Source of the DNA: Utricularia gibba
Lineage: Eukaryota; Streptophyta; Magnoliopsida; Lamiales; Lentibulariaceae
DNA: 64,000 nt
Assembly: GCA_002189035.1 (NCBI GenBank)
Contig: NEEC01000004.1
Location: forward strand, 1,860,001-1,924,000
Direction: 5' to 3'
A model generated the notes under the pieces. It did not search any database. It was given only the letters and a program-made list of their open reading frames with translations, and was not told the origin of the DNA. Shown piece by piece: positions 13,022 through 24,686 of the stretch (position 1 is the first letter of the stretch; every line of letters starts with the position of its first letter). Both the position numbers and the translations under genes were made by a program.

Positions 13022-14257
13022 AAAAGCATGTACTTGTTTTGTGGGATCAAATATTTGAATCTTGTAGTTTGTACTGGTGATGCAAGGCCTCCTTGCTGTG
13101 ACTGAGAAATCCACTAGTTGCCATTACAACCGCAGATAAACAGCCTTGTTCTTTGGCAGTCATATTGAACGTTTTTAGTTGGCTGAAACCTGTGAATTGT
13201 GATAGTGGACATTTTTTTTTTTTTCAAAACTTCGAGTGCAAATAGGCATTCTAGATCGGTATCAGAATACATGAATGGTATCTAGATACAAATCGATACA
13301 CATGCATGAGAAGCATCAAAAAGGGTGTAGTCTGAATGCTTTGGAGTTGTAAAAGTGTGCAATGCTCTGCTCTGAAACTCTAAACATGGTGGTCGTGGCT
13401 GTGGTAGGGGATAAAAGCAGTTACATATGGATATTTTTATCGAATCAGGTAAGCTGGTTGCTAAATACTTGGTGTCTAAAAACTTGTCTTGGACTGCTTT
13501 CAAATCATTTAAGTAGGGGCTTGGGATTGTAAGATCATAAATTCAGTAATAGTATCTTTTATTAGTTAAGAATGAAAAAAAAAAGAAATATATTTAAATA
13601 TATAGATTATTTTAATTTTATATAACTTTTTTAAAAAAAAATATAAATAATGAAAATTAAATAATTAAATGGAATAGCATGATTTATGATATTTGATATC
13701 AGAACAAAATTCGATTTACTATCAATGGTATAATAAGGCATTCAATAAAAATGTTGAATAACTAAGTCCGAGAAAATATAAGTTAAAGGTTTTAATTATG
13801 TTATATATTTAATTACATATTAAATGTATTTTCTCTAAAAGGAAAAGAACAAAAAATCATAAAAATATCTACATTATTGTCCGTATAATTTAAGTTTACA
13901 TCATGATTTTTATATTCTATATCATTATTTAAAATAAATTGAATATTAAATAATGCATATCAAACTTCAATCAATATTCATTTACTATCCTAATATTTTT
14001 TATTAATATTTATATTTATTGATTTTATATGAATTAAAAAATTGCTTAAATACAATAATAATTATTATTATTTAAAATAGAAGAAATTATTATTTAGAAA
14101 ATATATAATATAATAAACTTAAAATTAAATAAAATTATTCCAAATATGCTTAAACAAATTTGATTTAAATTGTCTATGTAATCTTATTTTTTTGGATTTC
14201 ATAACTCAAGAAAGATATGTTTCAAAATTATGAATATTTTATCCTAATAAATCAAGT
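13022..14257. other. PP2C 3' region and AT-rich DNA, no gene recognised
   Basis: The first 500 bases are moderately AT-rich and probably include the PP2C 3' untranslated region. From about 13550 the sequence becomes extremely AT-rich with no coding potential, leading into the Harbinger transposase remnant. It may be the flank or tail of that element, but no terminal repeat was identified. Confidence 0.4.
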
Positions 14258-14855
14258 GGTTGTTTTGTTATCTTATCATAATCGTTATAATCTAATTGAA
14301 TATTATATTCTTCATCTTCAATAATCATATTATGTAAGATTATAACAATATATATGATATTGATTAACATATGATAATCTCATATGTAAGCAGATAAATA
14401 AATAAATTTTAAATCATTATTTTAAATAATTCAAAAACTCGTTTTAAATCTTTTTTTAGCATTCTCTTATTTAGTAGCAATGAGCTTTATATTTAGACTA
14501 TGTGTAAGAAATGATTTTCATAAAAAATACGTCTTTCAAGATAAATATTATCAGTTAATTAATATCTTATATTATATTTTTTTCACATTGAGCAAGAATT
14601 CAACTAGAAGTCAACACCTTGATGCAAGTCACCTAATAATATTGAATGACATAATACATTGAAATTATTATTTGAATCTTGAATATCAAAGAATAAATGA
14701 TTTATCTATGTATCATTTGAAACAATTGTCTCTAATTAAACAATAGAGAATTCATGTTCCTAAGTATATTGTCTTTTCCAAGATATAGAACAATTTTTCC
14801 ATTTTCAATACATACAATGTATATTTCTTAACATATCATGTAAACCTTGAAAAGA
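14258..14855 (-). pseudogene. decayed PIF/Harbinger transposase fragment
   Basis: Read on the minus strand in broken frames, the segment shows in order: LHDMLRNIHCMYWKWKNC followed by SWKRQYT; a GDLHQGVDF block; an NIRY.LTDNIYLE block; AKKDLKRVFELFKIMI; and VIILHNMIIEDEEYN. These match the successive conserved blocks of plant PIF/Harbinger DDE transposases (GS.DCMHW.WKNCP..W.GQ, YYL.DGIYP, KDVERAFGVLQ, CIILHNMIVEDE). Several stops and frameshifts are present, so it is inactive. Only the C-terminal two thirds is recognisable. No terminal inverted repeats or TTA/TAA target duplication were identified. The low GC matches its flanks, implying great age. Confidence 0.8.
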
Positions 14856-15121
14856 AATTTTTGAATGGCACTTAGATTAGAACATCTCATATATTTTATC
14901 CAAACATTATACAAGTTCTAATTACAAAAGATCTTAAATATTTAAGAGTAGTACATTTTAAAAATATGCTATCATTTTCATGACAAAGAGTACATTTTCT
15001 ATTGTTGTTAAGAAGATATGATTAGTTGCATCCAGTTTTCTTTATAGCTATAGAACTTTTGAAAATTCTTATATTGGAGAAAATATAGGGATCTCATATT
15101 ACTAATTGAAGTCCTCTTTAA

Positions 15122-15517
15122 CTAATTTATATGAAATATCAACCCATTAGTCTTAAAAGCGGTGCAAACAACAGTCACGTTGTCAAGATGTTCATGTGGG
15201 TTCTCATCCACTTTTCCATAATATTTAGACAGAAAATTAATCATAGTTGGCTTTAATTCATTGGGTGTGTCATCATAAAATTTGATACATAGCCCCCTAT
15301 ACGTATGGTCAGCTGCATCAAGTTCATTCAGAGTCTTCTCCTGTTCTGCCATAAGAAAATTAACTTGAGTAACAGCAAGGGGTCTGCTCAACCTTGTTGC
15401 TTCTCTTGCTCTTGTGCGGTTCTTGTTGACAGGTCTCTCGATTTCTGGATAGAAAACAAGATCACTTGCACCAGAAGAATGCAAATGCATGAACCGAATC
15501 ACAAAACAATTCAACAC
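15122..15517 (-). pseudogene. Ty3/gypsy gag N-terminus, truncated
   Basis: An open frame of about 130 residues on the minus strand begins right after a primer binding site. It contains FYPEIERPVNKNRTRARE, a signature seen at the start of gag in plant Ty3/gypsy elements, and later ENPHEHLD, like the gag segment that leads into the retrotransposon gag domain. It breaks off into unrelated AT-rich DNA near 15120, so protease, polymerase and integrase are missing. It belongs with the binding site and LTR to its right. Confidence 0.7.
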
Positions 15518-15520
15518 CGC

Positions 15521-15538
15521 TCCCTGGCAACGGCGCCA
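15521..15538 (-). other. retrotransposon primer binding site (tRNA-Asp type)
   Basis: On the minus strand the sequence reads TGGCGCCGTTGCCAGGGA. This is complementary to the 3' end of plant tRNA-Asp(GUC), CCCCGGCAACGGCGCCA, with a single mismatch. A tRNA-Asp primer is typical of several plant Ty3/gypsy lineages including Athila-like ones. It lies three bases from the proposed LTR edge and just ahead of the gag fragment, the standard order. Confidence 0.8.
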
Positions 15539-15541
15539 ATT

Positions 15542-16685
15542 TGATAAACGAAAAATTTACACGTCATAAATGTAAATCTTTCTATCAAATAAATTTATAA
15601 CATAATACACATTAAACATAATACAATTATGAGCATAGTGATTAGGATATAACACGAAGAGCAAGTGCTTGCTATATGAAAGTTAATGCATAAAACTAGT
15701 GTCATGTTGGTAGAATTAATCTTAACTAGGACTAAGTCAGAACTATAACGGAATACAGTAAAGAAAAGTAATAAGTTTTGGAGCTCGATTGTTTTTGAAA
15801 TGAAATGGGTGATGTCTTGGGACTCCGAGGGATGTATGCTTATCACTAAACAAACTCACACTAACCATAAATCATATAACTAACACACAAAAATCTAGGT
15901 CTACCCGGATTCTTGTTTTCCCTCTGATCTTTGGTCTACCTCTAATTAGGGTTGTAAGTTGGGTTTCATTAATTCCCCCTCCTGGATCTATCCTGGTTTG
16001 TTAAGGAAGTGACGTGACTTATGACTGATTAGGTCTAAAGATTGATTAGCACATTTCTTCCCTTTTCACCCCAAGGCACCTCCTAACTATTTAACCACTC
16101 ATGACAAGGGAAAGGAAAACGTTTTCATAGCATATCATAAACAACATTCTGATTTCAAAATTAAACAACAACAAACAATACATAACATAAATAGAAAAGA
16201 CAAATTGTTCACGTAGTGAATCTAAAACTAGTCTTAACTAGGAACAGTATTTATCAAGAATGAAAATAATCTTCAAAGAGAAGCTGTGTTTTTCTGGTTC
16301 ATTGTTCCCTTCCTTCGTCTTCCTCCAGAAACCTCCTTCAGAAAGTTGTTCGAGAGTCTCCAATGAGAAGATTTGCCTTCTCTCTTCATCTTTTTCCCCT
16401 TTTTGTCCAAAATCTCCTTTTTTCTCCTTTTTGGATTTTGTGTATATTCTTTTTCATACTTCTGCCTCATCCTCTACTACTACACTGTTCATATTCGACT
16501 CCTTGAGATTTGTACTGTCGACATGTGCTACATTGCTCGAAGGAAATTATTAGAAGGTTAGACTAAAATCACATAACTACGATATTATGCACAAAAATAT
16601 AGAATTAGACAATAAAACATGATTTTTTGTAGCACAATATGAGTAATTTCCATGTACTTCATCACTCAAAAAATATGTGTTATCA
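15542..16685 (-). mobile_element. proposed Ty3/gypsy LTR (5' LTR of a minus-strand element)
   Basis: Adjacent to the primer binding site the sequence starts TGATA, and 1144 bases further it reaches TATCA, giving matching TG...CA termini in a 5-bp inverted repeat. The interior has no host coding sequence and is less AT-rich than the DNA beyond 16685. The inner edge is well supported by the binding site. The outer edge rests only on the short inverted repeat, and no second LTR or target duplication is available because the element is truncated on the other side. Confidence 0.5.
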
Positions 16686-18532
16686 ATTGAGTAGTAAATA
16701 AACTTCATTAATTATTCATATCACATAATGCAAGAAGCATACTTCACTATATACCATTTTTCAAAAATCATTCATATTCCACACGTCCATTTTGATCAAT
16801 AATCTTAACTCATGTGCAGAGTTTAATGCAACTTTGACATTTTACAGACAATATGTTATTGATATAACACATTGTAGTTTACTATGTCTATCCTATATTT
16901 ATCTAATTTATTAGTTATTGCTTTCACAACAAAGTTTTTATTTTAAGAAATTTCATCATTACCATCATCCATTTTGATTGATATTATGATATATTCCAAA
17001 TATCCAAATATATAAAAAGTTTATAAAATTATTTCTTATATAATTTCAAAGTCATATCAACCAAGTTTAGGTATTGTAATTGTTAGGATCTTATTGTAAA
17101 ATCCTATCATATAATCAAGAAAAAAAATATTACTTTAATATTTTAAGTTTTCCATTTATTCTTCTTCTAGGTCACTAAAATTTTCATTTATTCTATTACC
17201 TTTGATTGCATTAGAATAGAAAAAGATATTGACTTTCCAAAATGACACTGATTTTTGAAAATTATCGATGATCAGATCCATTGAAATATTTAATCAAATT
17301 GACATTAATATACTAACTTATTCATGTGTGTGTCCATCGAAATCATATTAACTTAAAAAATATAATTGAAAAAAACATCAAATGAATATTTAGATAAATA
17401 AATATACCATAAATACTATAAAACCAAATAGAATATATTGAAAATGATTTGAAAAAATAATAAAATTATTTCGAAAATGCATCCAAGAAAAAAATTACAT
17501 AAAAATAATAACAAGAAAAATATTTATTGTTCATCAATTTTAATCAAATTTAATATGAGAAAAGAACTTCATCAAGTTTAATAACAAGAAAATTACATAT
17601 AAATCAAGTTTAATCGAAAATTAAAATAAATAATATTATATAAAAATGTGAGTTGTGATATATTAAACTCATATTTGAGTGTACTCACATCTTGAAAATT
17701 ATGTTATGGATTTAATATAAGATAGGATTTTATGATGAATATAGATTTAAAGAGTTCTATGAAAAAAAAAACAAAAGAACTTCATCATTGAAAAATTAGT
17801 TCTTAACAAGGATTAAAGACTTAATAAAATCTAGATCATTGAATGTAATCATAGGCTTTCATTGAGTGTGGATGGGAAATGTTAAGAAATTTGAGACTTA
17901 GTTTGGTTTGTAGGTTTGAGTTTAACCAGGGTTTAAAATAAAAAAACATGTTAGATTACTATGTTAATGTTATTTAAGTTTAATATTACCTGCATTTGGT
18001 ATGTTGATTTATAACAAGTGTGTTTATTATATTTATGTATAAAATTACTTAATTACTCTTGCATTTTTAGATATGTAAATAAATTCTCTTCTACAAGGAA
18101 ATACTACAAATGTTGCACTGCGATTTTTGCCACTAAACATATGTGTTGATAAACGTTGTGAGACAAGCACTATTTTCATTGTGATGCAGTGTTTGTTATC
18201 TTTAACATATGATATAAAAATTAAAAAGCAGAGACAATGATGAATATTATTTTTGAAGGTAAGTACACGATTGGAAGTAAAAAAACAAAAAACATGGATA
18301 AAATTAAAAAATACAGCATAATTACATATGAGTATATTTAAACCCACTTTTCCAGATGAGTTTATATAATCCCATATTAATGGGTTGTTGATGGGTTTAA
18401 GTAAACATGTCGGGTAAATTTATATCTGATAGGAACCTTTATATTAAATATTATTAAAATATTAATTAAAGCAACCTAGAAACGGAAAAGATTATTAGAT
18501 ACTAATAAAAAAGAAAAGAACTTATTACAATC
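16686..18532. other. AT-rich intergenic DNA, no gene recognised
   Basis: Nearly 1.85 kb of very AT-rich sequence between the retroelement LTR and the tRNA gene. Only short chance frames are present. The part near 16700-17260 could be further Harbinger-related or other transposon debris, but I could not match any protein block to it. Confidence 0.4.
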
Positions 18533-18606
18533 GGCCTATTAGCTCAGTTGGTTAGAGCGTCGTGCTAATAACGCGAAGGTCGCAGGTTCGAGACCTGCAT
18601 GGGCCA
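18533..18606 (+). tRNA. tRNA-Ile (anticodon AAU)
   Basis: A full 74-base cloverleaf without intron. The acceptor stem pairs GGCCTAT with ATGGGCC (one G-U pair at position 5), the D-arm is GCTC...GAGC, the anticodon stem is TCGTG/CGCGA with loop CTAATAA (anticodon AAT, read as IAU after deamination), and the T-arm is GCAGG-TTCGAGA-CCTGC with discriminator A. The A-box TAGCTCAGTTGG and B-box GGTTCGAGACC are intact for RNA polymerase III. A T-rich run about 10 bases downstream can act as terminator, and a CAA-type motif lies just upstream as in other plant tRNA genes. Confidence 0.96.
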
Positions 18607-18755
18607 GTATTCTTATTTGTTTTTATATTATTTATTTTAAAAAAATATACGTTCTTTGTGATTGATTCGAAAATTTTCGGTCAGAAATCCGCGAAGGGAA
18701 AGGAAAGCGAGCCAGAAACGGTGCTCCGATCTTGTTCCGTGAAGGATTGATTCTC

Positions 18756-19493
18756 ATGGACGGAGAAAAGAGAAATTTTTACTCCGTTTGGGCGTTGCCG
18801 CCGGCGCATTTGGTTCCCCGATTGAAAAACTTGATGTCCGCTCTCCGATCCAATTACGGCGGCCCTGTTTTCGATCCGCATGTAACCGTAGTCGGCGCCA
18901 TCGGCTTGACTGAAACGGAGGCCCGTCGCTTATTCACTACAGCATGTGCGAGTCTCAAGCCTTACACCGCTGTCGTTGACAAAGTCGCCACCAGCACTTT
19001 TTTCTATCAGTGCGTCTTTCTCCTCCTCCGTCCCACGCCTGAGGTCGTAATTGTTATCTCTCTCGCCGAACTTGCCTAATTCTAATTTTGTGTCTCTGGA
19101 ATTCATTTGTCTGTGTTGTTGATTTTCTAACTCTCTTCTGCTGTTTCGTTCGTTATCGTTCCAAACAGGTTCTGGAGGCTAAAGCCAAGTGCTGCGCAGT
19201 TTTCAATTACCAAACTTCAAATTGTGAGTTTATTCGTTGTTCGTTTGCAATGCAAGAATGATGCCGCCGACTTGCTTCGTTTTGCAGCTTATATGCCGCA
19301 CTTGAGCCTCCTCTACGGCGATCTAACCGAGGAAGAGAAGGTTGCTGCACAGGACAAGGGTTACTCAGTTGATGATGCGCTCGACGGCCTGAGCTTTGAG
19401 ATATCCCGATTGGCATTGTGGAAGACAGACACTGCGGATACAAGTTGTCAATCTTGGGAGATGATTGCTGAACATGATCTCACTACCCACTAG
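18756..19493 (+). CDS. CPD: cyclic phosphodiesterase (2H family, ADP-ribose 1'',2''-cyclic phosphate)
   Basis: Three exons, 18756-19043, 19169-19223 and 19288-19493, join in phase to give 182 residues, close to the 181 of the Arabidopsis enzyme. The enzyme opens ADP-ribose 1'',2''-cyclic phosphate, a by-product of tRNA splicing, and nucleoside 2',3'-cyclic phosphates. Both catalytic HxT/S motifs are present: HVT at 42-44 and HLS at 119-121, the same positions as the catalytic histidines of the Arabidopsis protein. YGDLTEEEK and the closing W...AEHDL also match. No targeting peptide is seen, so it is cytosolic. It starts 150 bp downstream of the tRNA gene. The start ATG is the first in frame; the upstream codons of the same frame have none. 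Confidence 0.93.
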
Positions 19494-19643
19494 CCTACAA
19501 TGCTGCTTTGCAATGTTTATGCATCTCTCTTTGGGAATAAGAGAAGAGCCCATATGTTACTCTCTTGGTTATGGTGTTCTGAACTCGGAAGTGAATAAGA
19601 GCCTCTGTAATGTTGTCTCAAATGATGATATGAAGTGCAAGCA

Positions 19644-20361
19644 TCACAGTTCAGGATGACGATGGGCATGAAAAGTGTATTGCAGGAAGAGGTCTTTGAT
19701 TGCTTGGATCAAACTGTGGAGATCAGATGCTCCTAACTCAAGGTAGTCTCTAAGCATGTCACCATCCACAACTTCCTTCTGCAGAGCGATCACTACTTCC
19801 CTCAGTGGCCCCTGTGATGAAACTGGAATGAGGCAGAAAAAGCTTGAAACCGAAAATTCGAACCTATAAATCTCAGAGGAAACATACCGATTGAGTGAAG
19901 ACTTTGAGCAGTTGCGAGATGAGGGAGTTGGAAATTCTCAAAGCATTCCTGTAATTTCTTGCGACCCAAGCAACTCTCTCGCCGTCCGAATTGCAACCGT
20001 TCAACTCACTGAAAACTTGCAGCAATTCATTCAGATCCGTCACTACGTTCCCTAACGCGGATGCTGTTTCTCTCCAGGCGTAATTTTTCACATAATCCCA
20101 TCCCAAATTCACAGCGAACCTGTAGAACCCAAGGCCCAGGCCACGCTCCAGCTGATCTGCCAACGCACGTGCACGCGCTGCCCCTTCGGTATCGCCGCGA
20201 GCAGTTCGGAGGGCGGCAACGCGGCAGGTGAGGGAGTGGGAGACGGAAAATAGAGTGCGGAGGTTTGAAACTAAGAAGGCGTGTGAGAAAGAAGCTGATG
20301 ACAGCAAAAGCAGTGCAGTAACGAGAATGACAACCCCGTGTGACGGAGGAGAAACCGCCAT
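19644..20361 (-). CDS. uncharacterised plant protein with signal peptide
   Basis: Two minus-strand exons, 20361-19888 and 19811-19644, join in phase 0 through a GT-AG intron to give 213 residues. The N-terminus has a hydrophobic core (VVILVTALLLLSSASF) ending near residue 28, which looks like a secretory signal or a single anchor. The rest is helical, rich in Leu, Ala and Arg, with GLGFYRFAVNLGWDYVKNYAW and RAWVGRNY-like blocks that I associate with a small plant-specific family of unknown function. The 3' end converges on the phosphodiesterase gene (about 150 bp apart). I do not recognise a biochemical role. Confidence 0.7.
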
Positions 20362-20604
20362 CAGAGCGAGCCGCTGTAGCGGCGGCGCTACAGAGCAATC
20401 TCACTTTGCGATGCCCGTTCTCAAAAATGCTTTCAAAAGTTCCGAAGTTGAGAGTTTATTCAACAATAGAAATTTAAAACATCGCTTATTTTACAACTAA
20501 TGTCCTAAATTTCCGAATTTCCGAATTTTATTAAAATGAAGCATTCTAAAAAAATTCATTTAAATTGGTAATTGCATATGATTATAAAAAACTTATCATT
20601 CATC

Positions 20605-21958
20605 TTAATCAGCAACACTATTTCTGACCCTAACCCTTTCCCCTTTGAAATGAACATACTTGTACGGCATCTGGTACTTGATCAAGGCCAATCGTCGTTT
20701 CTCGCCTTCACCCAAAGCCTCGAACGCTCGTGCCACCCTTCTCAGTGTATCTTCGTCCGGCCTGACCCCCAACTCCTCCATGTCCGCAAAGACCTGAAAC
20801 CATTCGAGCAACCAACGTTGCGGATAACATGGATTGGAAAACGTTGAGCAGAAGGGGATGCCCATAAAGACAACCTCTATAACATTATCAGGCATGTTGT
20901 GGTGGTGGTAAAGTGCAACGATCCTTGAAAACAGTCGCCTCGAGATGGAGCGCGTGTGCTTGTGCAAGATCATGTTCCATAGCTCCGCAGCTTCATCCAG
21001 TCTCCCGTCCATGTCAAATGCCATAAGCAGACAATCGTAGGTTGACATTGTATCACCTTGGCCTTTACTCAGCATCCACTTGGACAGCTAAAAACACCAG
21101 TCTCATTTGAAAAGATGGATCGAAGTGAAGGGATTAGAGATAACGAGCTAAGAAAGTCATGCCTGGATAACGCGTTTCCATTGATTCCTCTTTGTCAGGA
21201 TTCTTAGAGCCTTAGCTGCAGCTATCAGGGGGAATTCTGTTTCCCATGCTACCCACTTGTCTAGAGCACCATAAACAGCCTCTTTCTCATTTGGAAGTCC
21301 AGACATCTGCTGAGTCAGTCGTATCCATGAATGTGTCTGTGAAGGGTGGTTGCAATGCAGAGGAATGGCGCTTCCGAAGAAACAGAGAAATGCGTACAAT
21401 TTGAACAAGGTTCAGTGCCTTCTGTCCTGCACCAGTTGAGTCTCTCTTCTTCCACAAATGATGTTGTTTCTTTCCAGCCTTCTTCACTGGTTTCCTGCTT
21501 AACAGTTAACGTGCAAACATGTGTTCTGGTTTCCATCATAGGAAAAGTAATGCTCAGTAAACTTGAAAGCTGCTTTTTCAAAATTGAAGCCTTCAATAAA
21601 TCAACAAAATTTAAACCTTCTCAAATCAAGAAAACTGTAAAAACATCACTTACTTCTCCAAACCATCCACTGCAATCAGAGCACGGTTGGTGTGGCCATT
21701 TTCTTTCAATGCAAACACCACCTTTGACAGCGAAGCCTTCTAAAAAAGGAATAAATTTCCATCTTCATAAGCTGGTAGAAATATATGTGTAAATCAATCC
21801 AAATGATAAACAAGTTCCTGCAATTAATCAGCTCTTGCCTGGAAAGTAGAAAAGCTCAACTTCCACGCCTTCTTGGAAGAAGAAGCACAATGAAACGGAA
21901 ACAAGCAACCCGGTGGAAGGTTAGGTCGAATTGATAGAAACTGAAAGACAACATACAT
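20605..21958 (-). CDS. chloroplast pentatricopeptide repeat-type protein (At4g18975-like)
   Basis: Six minus-strand exons, 21958-21839, 21739-21654, 21494-21398, 21306-21163, 21087-20875 and 20793-20605, join in phase to give 282 residues. The protein opens with a Ser/Arg/Lys-rich plastid-type transit peptide and carries KKQHHLWKKRDS, then LPNEKEAVYGALDKW, NQWKRVIQ, SKWMLSKGQGDT and VFADMEELGVRPDEDT, all typical of this short PPR-related family. PPR proteins bind organellar RNA; the specific role of this one is not known. Two of the five introns (1 and 4) have GC donors, CAG|GCAAGA after 21839 and CAG|GCATGA after 21163; the other three begin with GT. The acceptor of exon 4 could be 21306 or 21309 (one residue difference). 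In Arabidopsis the orthologue lies close to the cyclic phosphodiesterase genes, as here, so the order may be conserved. Confidence 0.85.
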
Positions 21959-22327
21959 GCCACATTATGAGATGCCGTTTATCCTTCTACACCGTATTCA
22001 GCAAGATACAGGGGTCATGGCAAACCTGATTTTGGGCCATCAGGCGAATCCCACCAAAACCTGACCAAAACAGCGGTTGAAACAAAAATCATCAACTGGA
22101 AAATCGAGATTAATGGGCAAAGCGCACAGAATGACTAGAGTGAAGCCTACCCAAGGATGTACGATGATGGAAAATCTGGTTCGGTCCTTGGCTTTTCGAT
22201 TGAGGGTTGCAAAAATGAAACGGCCAAAACGCTTTGCAACCGAAGGCACGTTTGTTTAGGCCGATTTAAGACTGAAGCAGACACGGTTGTTTGGCACCGA
22301 GACCTAATTAAACACAGAAGTCTGATA
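21959..22327. other. probable PPR-gene leader and promoter
   Basis: About 300 bases of moderate GC content directly upstream of the minus-strand PPR gene, falling off into AT-rich DNA after about 22320. No strong TATA box is visible on the minus strand. No coding potential was recognised in either direction. Confidence 0.4.
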
Positions 22328-22501
22328 ATTCATACTATTTCATCTAGTTTGTGTAACAAAAAAGGGGTGGGATGGAATGTAATGTACCATTATTTATCTC
22401 TTTGGTTGATAAGTATAGAATTGATATGATTATGATTAAAAAAAATGTGTATGGTTGATTTATGATTCATGTTTTCTTGAGTTATAAATAAAATTAAAAT
22501 A
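22328..22501 (+). repeat. dispersed direct repeat, copy 1
   Basis: This 170-base block beginning ATTCATACTATTTCATCTAG is repeated with about 85 percent identity at 24687-24855, in the same orientation. Shared words include GGGGTGGGATGG and ACCATTATTTATCTCTTTGG. No protein is encoded. A second shared stretch, CTTGTTATGTTCTT, is at 23040 here but directly abuts the other copy at 24859, so the copies differ by a gap of about 540 bp. Confidence 0.8.
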
Positions 22502-24686
22502 AAGCAATGTTTCTTTAAAACTTGTATGATTTAATTTTACTTCAAAATCGAAATAAAAGTCATTTTTTTTAGAACATAACAAAAAAAACTTTTACAAAAA
22601 TTAGATACATTATGCTTTGCAAAAACATATTTAAGTTCTCCCAAAATCCTTTTTGAGGAAACGTTTTCAAGAGAAATGCTTTGGTGAACTTCTACACCAA
22701 AAATTCCAAAGTAAGAAAAAGTTGATTTATTACTTGTGATATGTTGTAATTTTTTCTTTTTTTTCCTTTATTTTCTTCTTTTTATTCTATTTAAGTGGCT
22801 AAAGAATAGCTTTAATTATTGTATCGAACACATCCTTTACATTCTACCGTTTTTATAAAAACAAAGAAATTTAACTATTGTTAAAAATTTTAGAATGTTT
22901 TGTATTTTTAATACTACATTCTATTTACGATAGTATTTTAAGCAATTTATTCGATTTCTCAACTAATTATTTTATTGTGATTCTTTTTATCAATAGATCT
23001 TTCATATCATGATATTGTGTGTTATACTTCCGTTTATATCTTGTTATGTTCTTACTTCTATATAAAATCTAATTAGCACTAAATGTTACAAATTCCTAAG
23101 GTTTTTAAAATTATCACGATTAATCCCCAATGAATGACATGAGTAGTCCCTAATTGGCATATTTAGTCTCTAAATTTTACATACATGACATATTTAGTTC
23201 TCAACTTTTGGTCCTTAATCTTTTTTAAGGACCAAAAGATTTAAAAACCGAATACATTGGATTGTCATTGTTTAATAATTTGAAAAAATTGATCCTCATT
23301 TTCTTGGACCACCGCAAACTGCCGTTGACTATTGCTGACCATCGTTGGCATTGCCGATCACCACCGGCAATGCCCATGCCACCCACCGCTAGCGCTACCC
23401 CCGCCACCACATGCCACTATCGTTCGTGTGTGTGAATGAGCGGCCACGGGTGCAGGCAGCGAGTGGCTGGCGCATGCAGGCGATAGGTAGCACCTAGAGG
23501 TGTAATCAGTTGGTACCGGAATCAATGGTTTCGATTCTGATGCAGTTATGGAATATGAACATTCATACGGTTTCAGTTCAGTTCTATATATTTGAAAACG
23601 TGGAACTATTGGTTCCAACGTGTGTGGAATCAATCGAACCAATAGATTGGAACCGTGAATCATTGACTTGTATTAAAATATTTAAATATTCAAAATATTC
23701 ATTAAAATATACAAGTCACCCATAATAAATTTGACAATCACTCATAATAATTTTGTTAGTGCTGTAAACCATCGATAATGCATTGTGAACCATGAACTAT
23801 CAACAACATATTGTTTCTACTAATGGATTTGTCAAGTACCCATAACAGTCGTTATGGATGTTTAGGTTCAATTTTGGATACACATAACGATTATTATGAT
23901 TGTTTAGAAATAAAATATAAATTCTTTACTCATGCACCCACAACGGCTCTCGTTAGTGCTTGGATAAAATGCATCATTCATTTAAGGAGTAATCGTTTGG
24001 TTTTGATTTTAATTCTTAATAGAAAGATATCCTACAGACATCTTAATTAAGATTTTTTATATACTAAACAATTCATTAAATTGATAACTAAGTCTAAGAA
24101 AAATACCGCATTTGTAAGGGATTGATAACTAACCCAACTTTATAAATTTGCTATCTTACAATTATTCTTTTTTGTTCCTCATCATTGTGTAAGAAAATTA
24201 GTCGTGAGAGAGTGTGTAAGGATAATTACTTTTCTAAATAATCCTAATAATTTAGGCTATAGTTTGCATGATTTATTTTTTAACTTATGATTTAAAGTAA
24301 AAATTAAAATTGCTTATTACACATCACTTAACTTTTACTTATTTATAACTTCTATTCAAATTTATATTTAACTTGTACTTATTTTAAACTTATCTACATT
24401 TCTACTTAAAACTCGATTTATTTTATAAATTATGTTTACCTTACTTATCAAAATAAGTCACCAACTTATTTCAATAAATGATTTCACCTCCATACACAAT
24501 CTCAATGAGATCAAAACACATTTGTTGTTTTGTGAATAAATAATAAATAGAATATATCACAATTACTTATTTTGATTTTACTTATCTAATATATTTTATT
24601 TATAAATTAAGTAAAAGTTATGAAATAAGTCATGCATATTATACTTTAGTGATAGAATTTGGTAGCTAATTTTTACTTAAATACAT
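22502..24686. other. AT-rich intergenic DNA with possible hAT-like debris
   Basis: No gene is recognised. A GC-rich island at 23310-23490 has only low-complexity reading frames. At 23491 the sequence CTAGAGGTGTAATC followed by GGTACCGGAATC-like words resembles the ends of plant hAT elements, which often begin TAGAGGTGT; no matching right end or 8-bp target duplication was found. GGAACC/GGTTCC-containing words at 23600-23660 resemble those at 340-420 of this window. Confidence 0.35.

Noticed and set aside
15305-15544. Plus-strand frame of about 80 codons
   Set aside because: It is the shadow of the minus-strand gag fragment and primer binding site.
16260-16561. Plus-strand hydrophobic, Ser/Phe-rich frames
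   Set aside because: Low-complexity CT-rich sequence inside the proposed LTR; no family resemblance and no splice context.
23225-23663. GC-rich patch with Pro/His/Ala frames
   Set aside because: Low complexity in all frames, no conserved motif, no start or splice context; probably repeat-derived.
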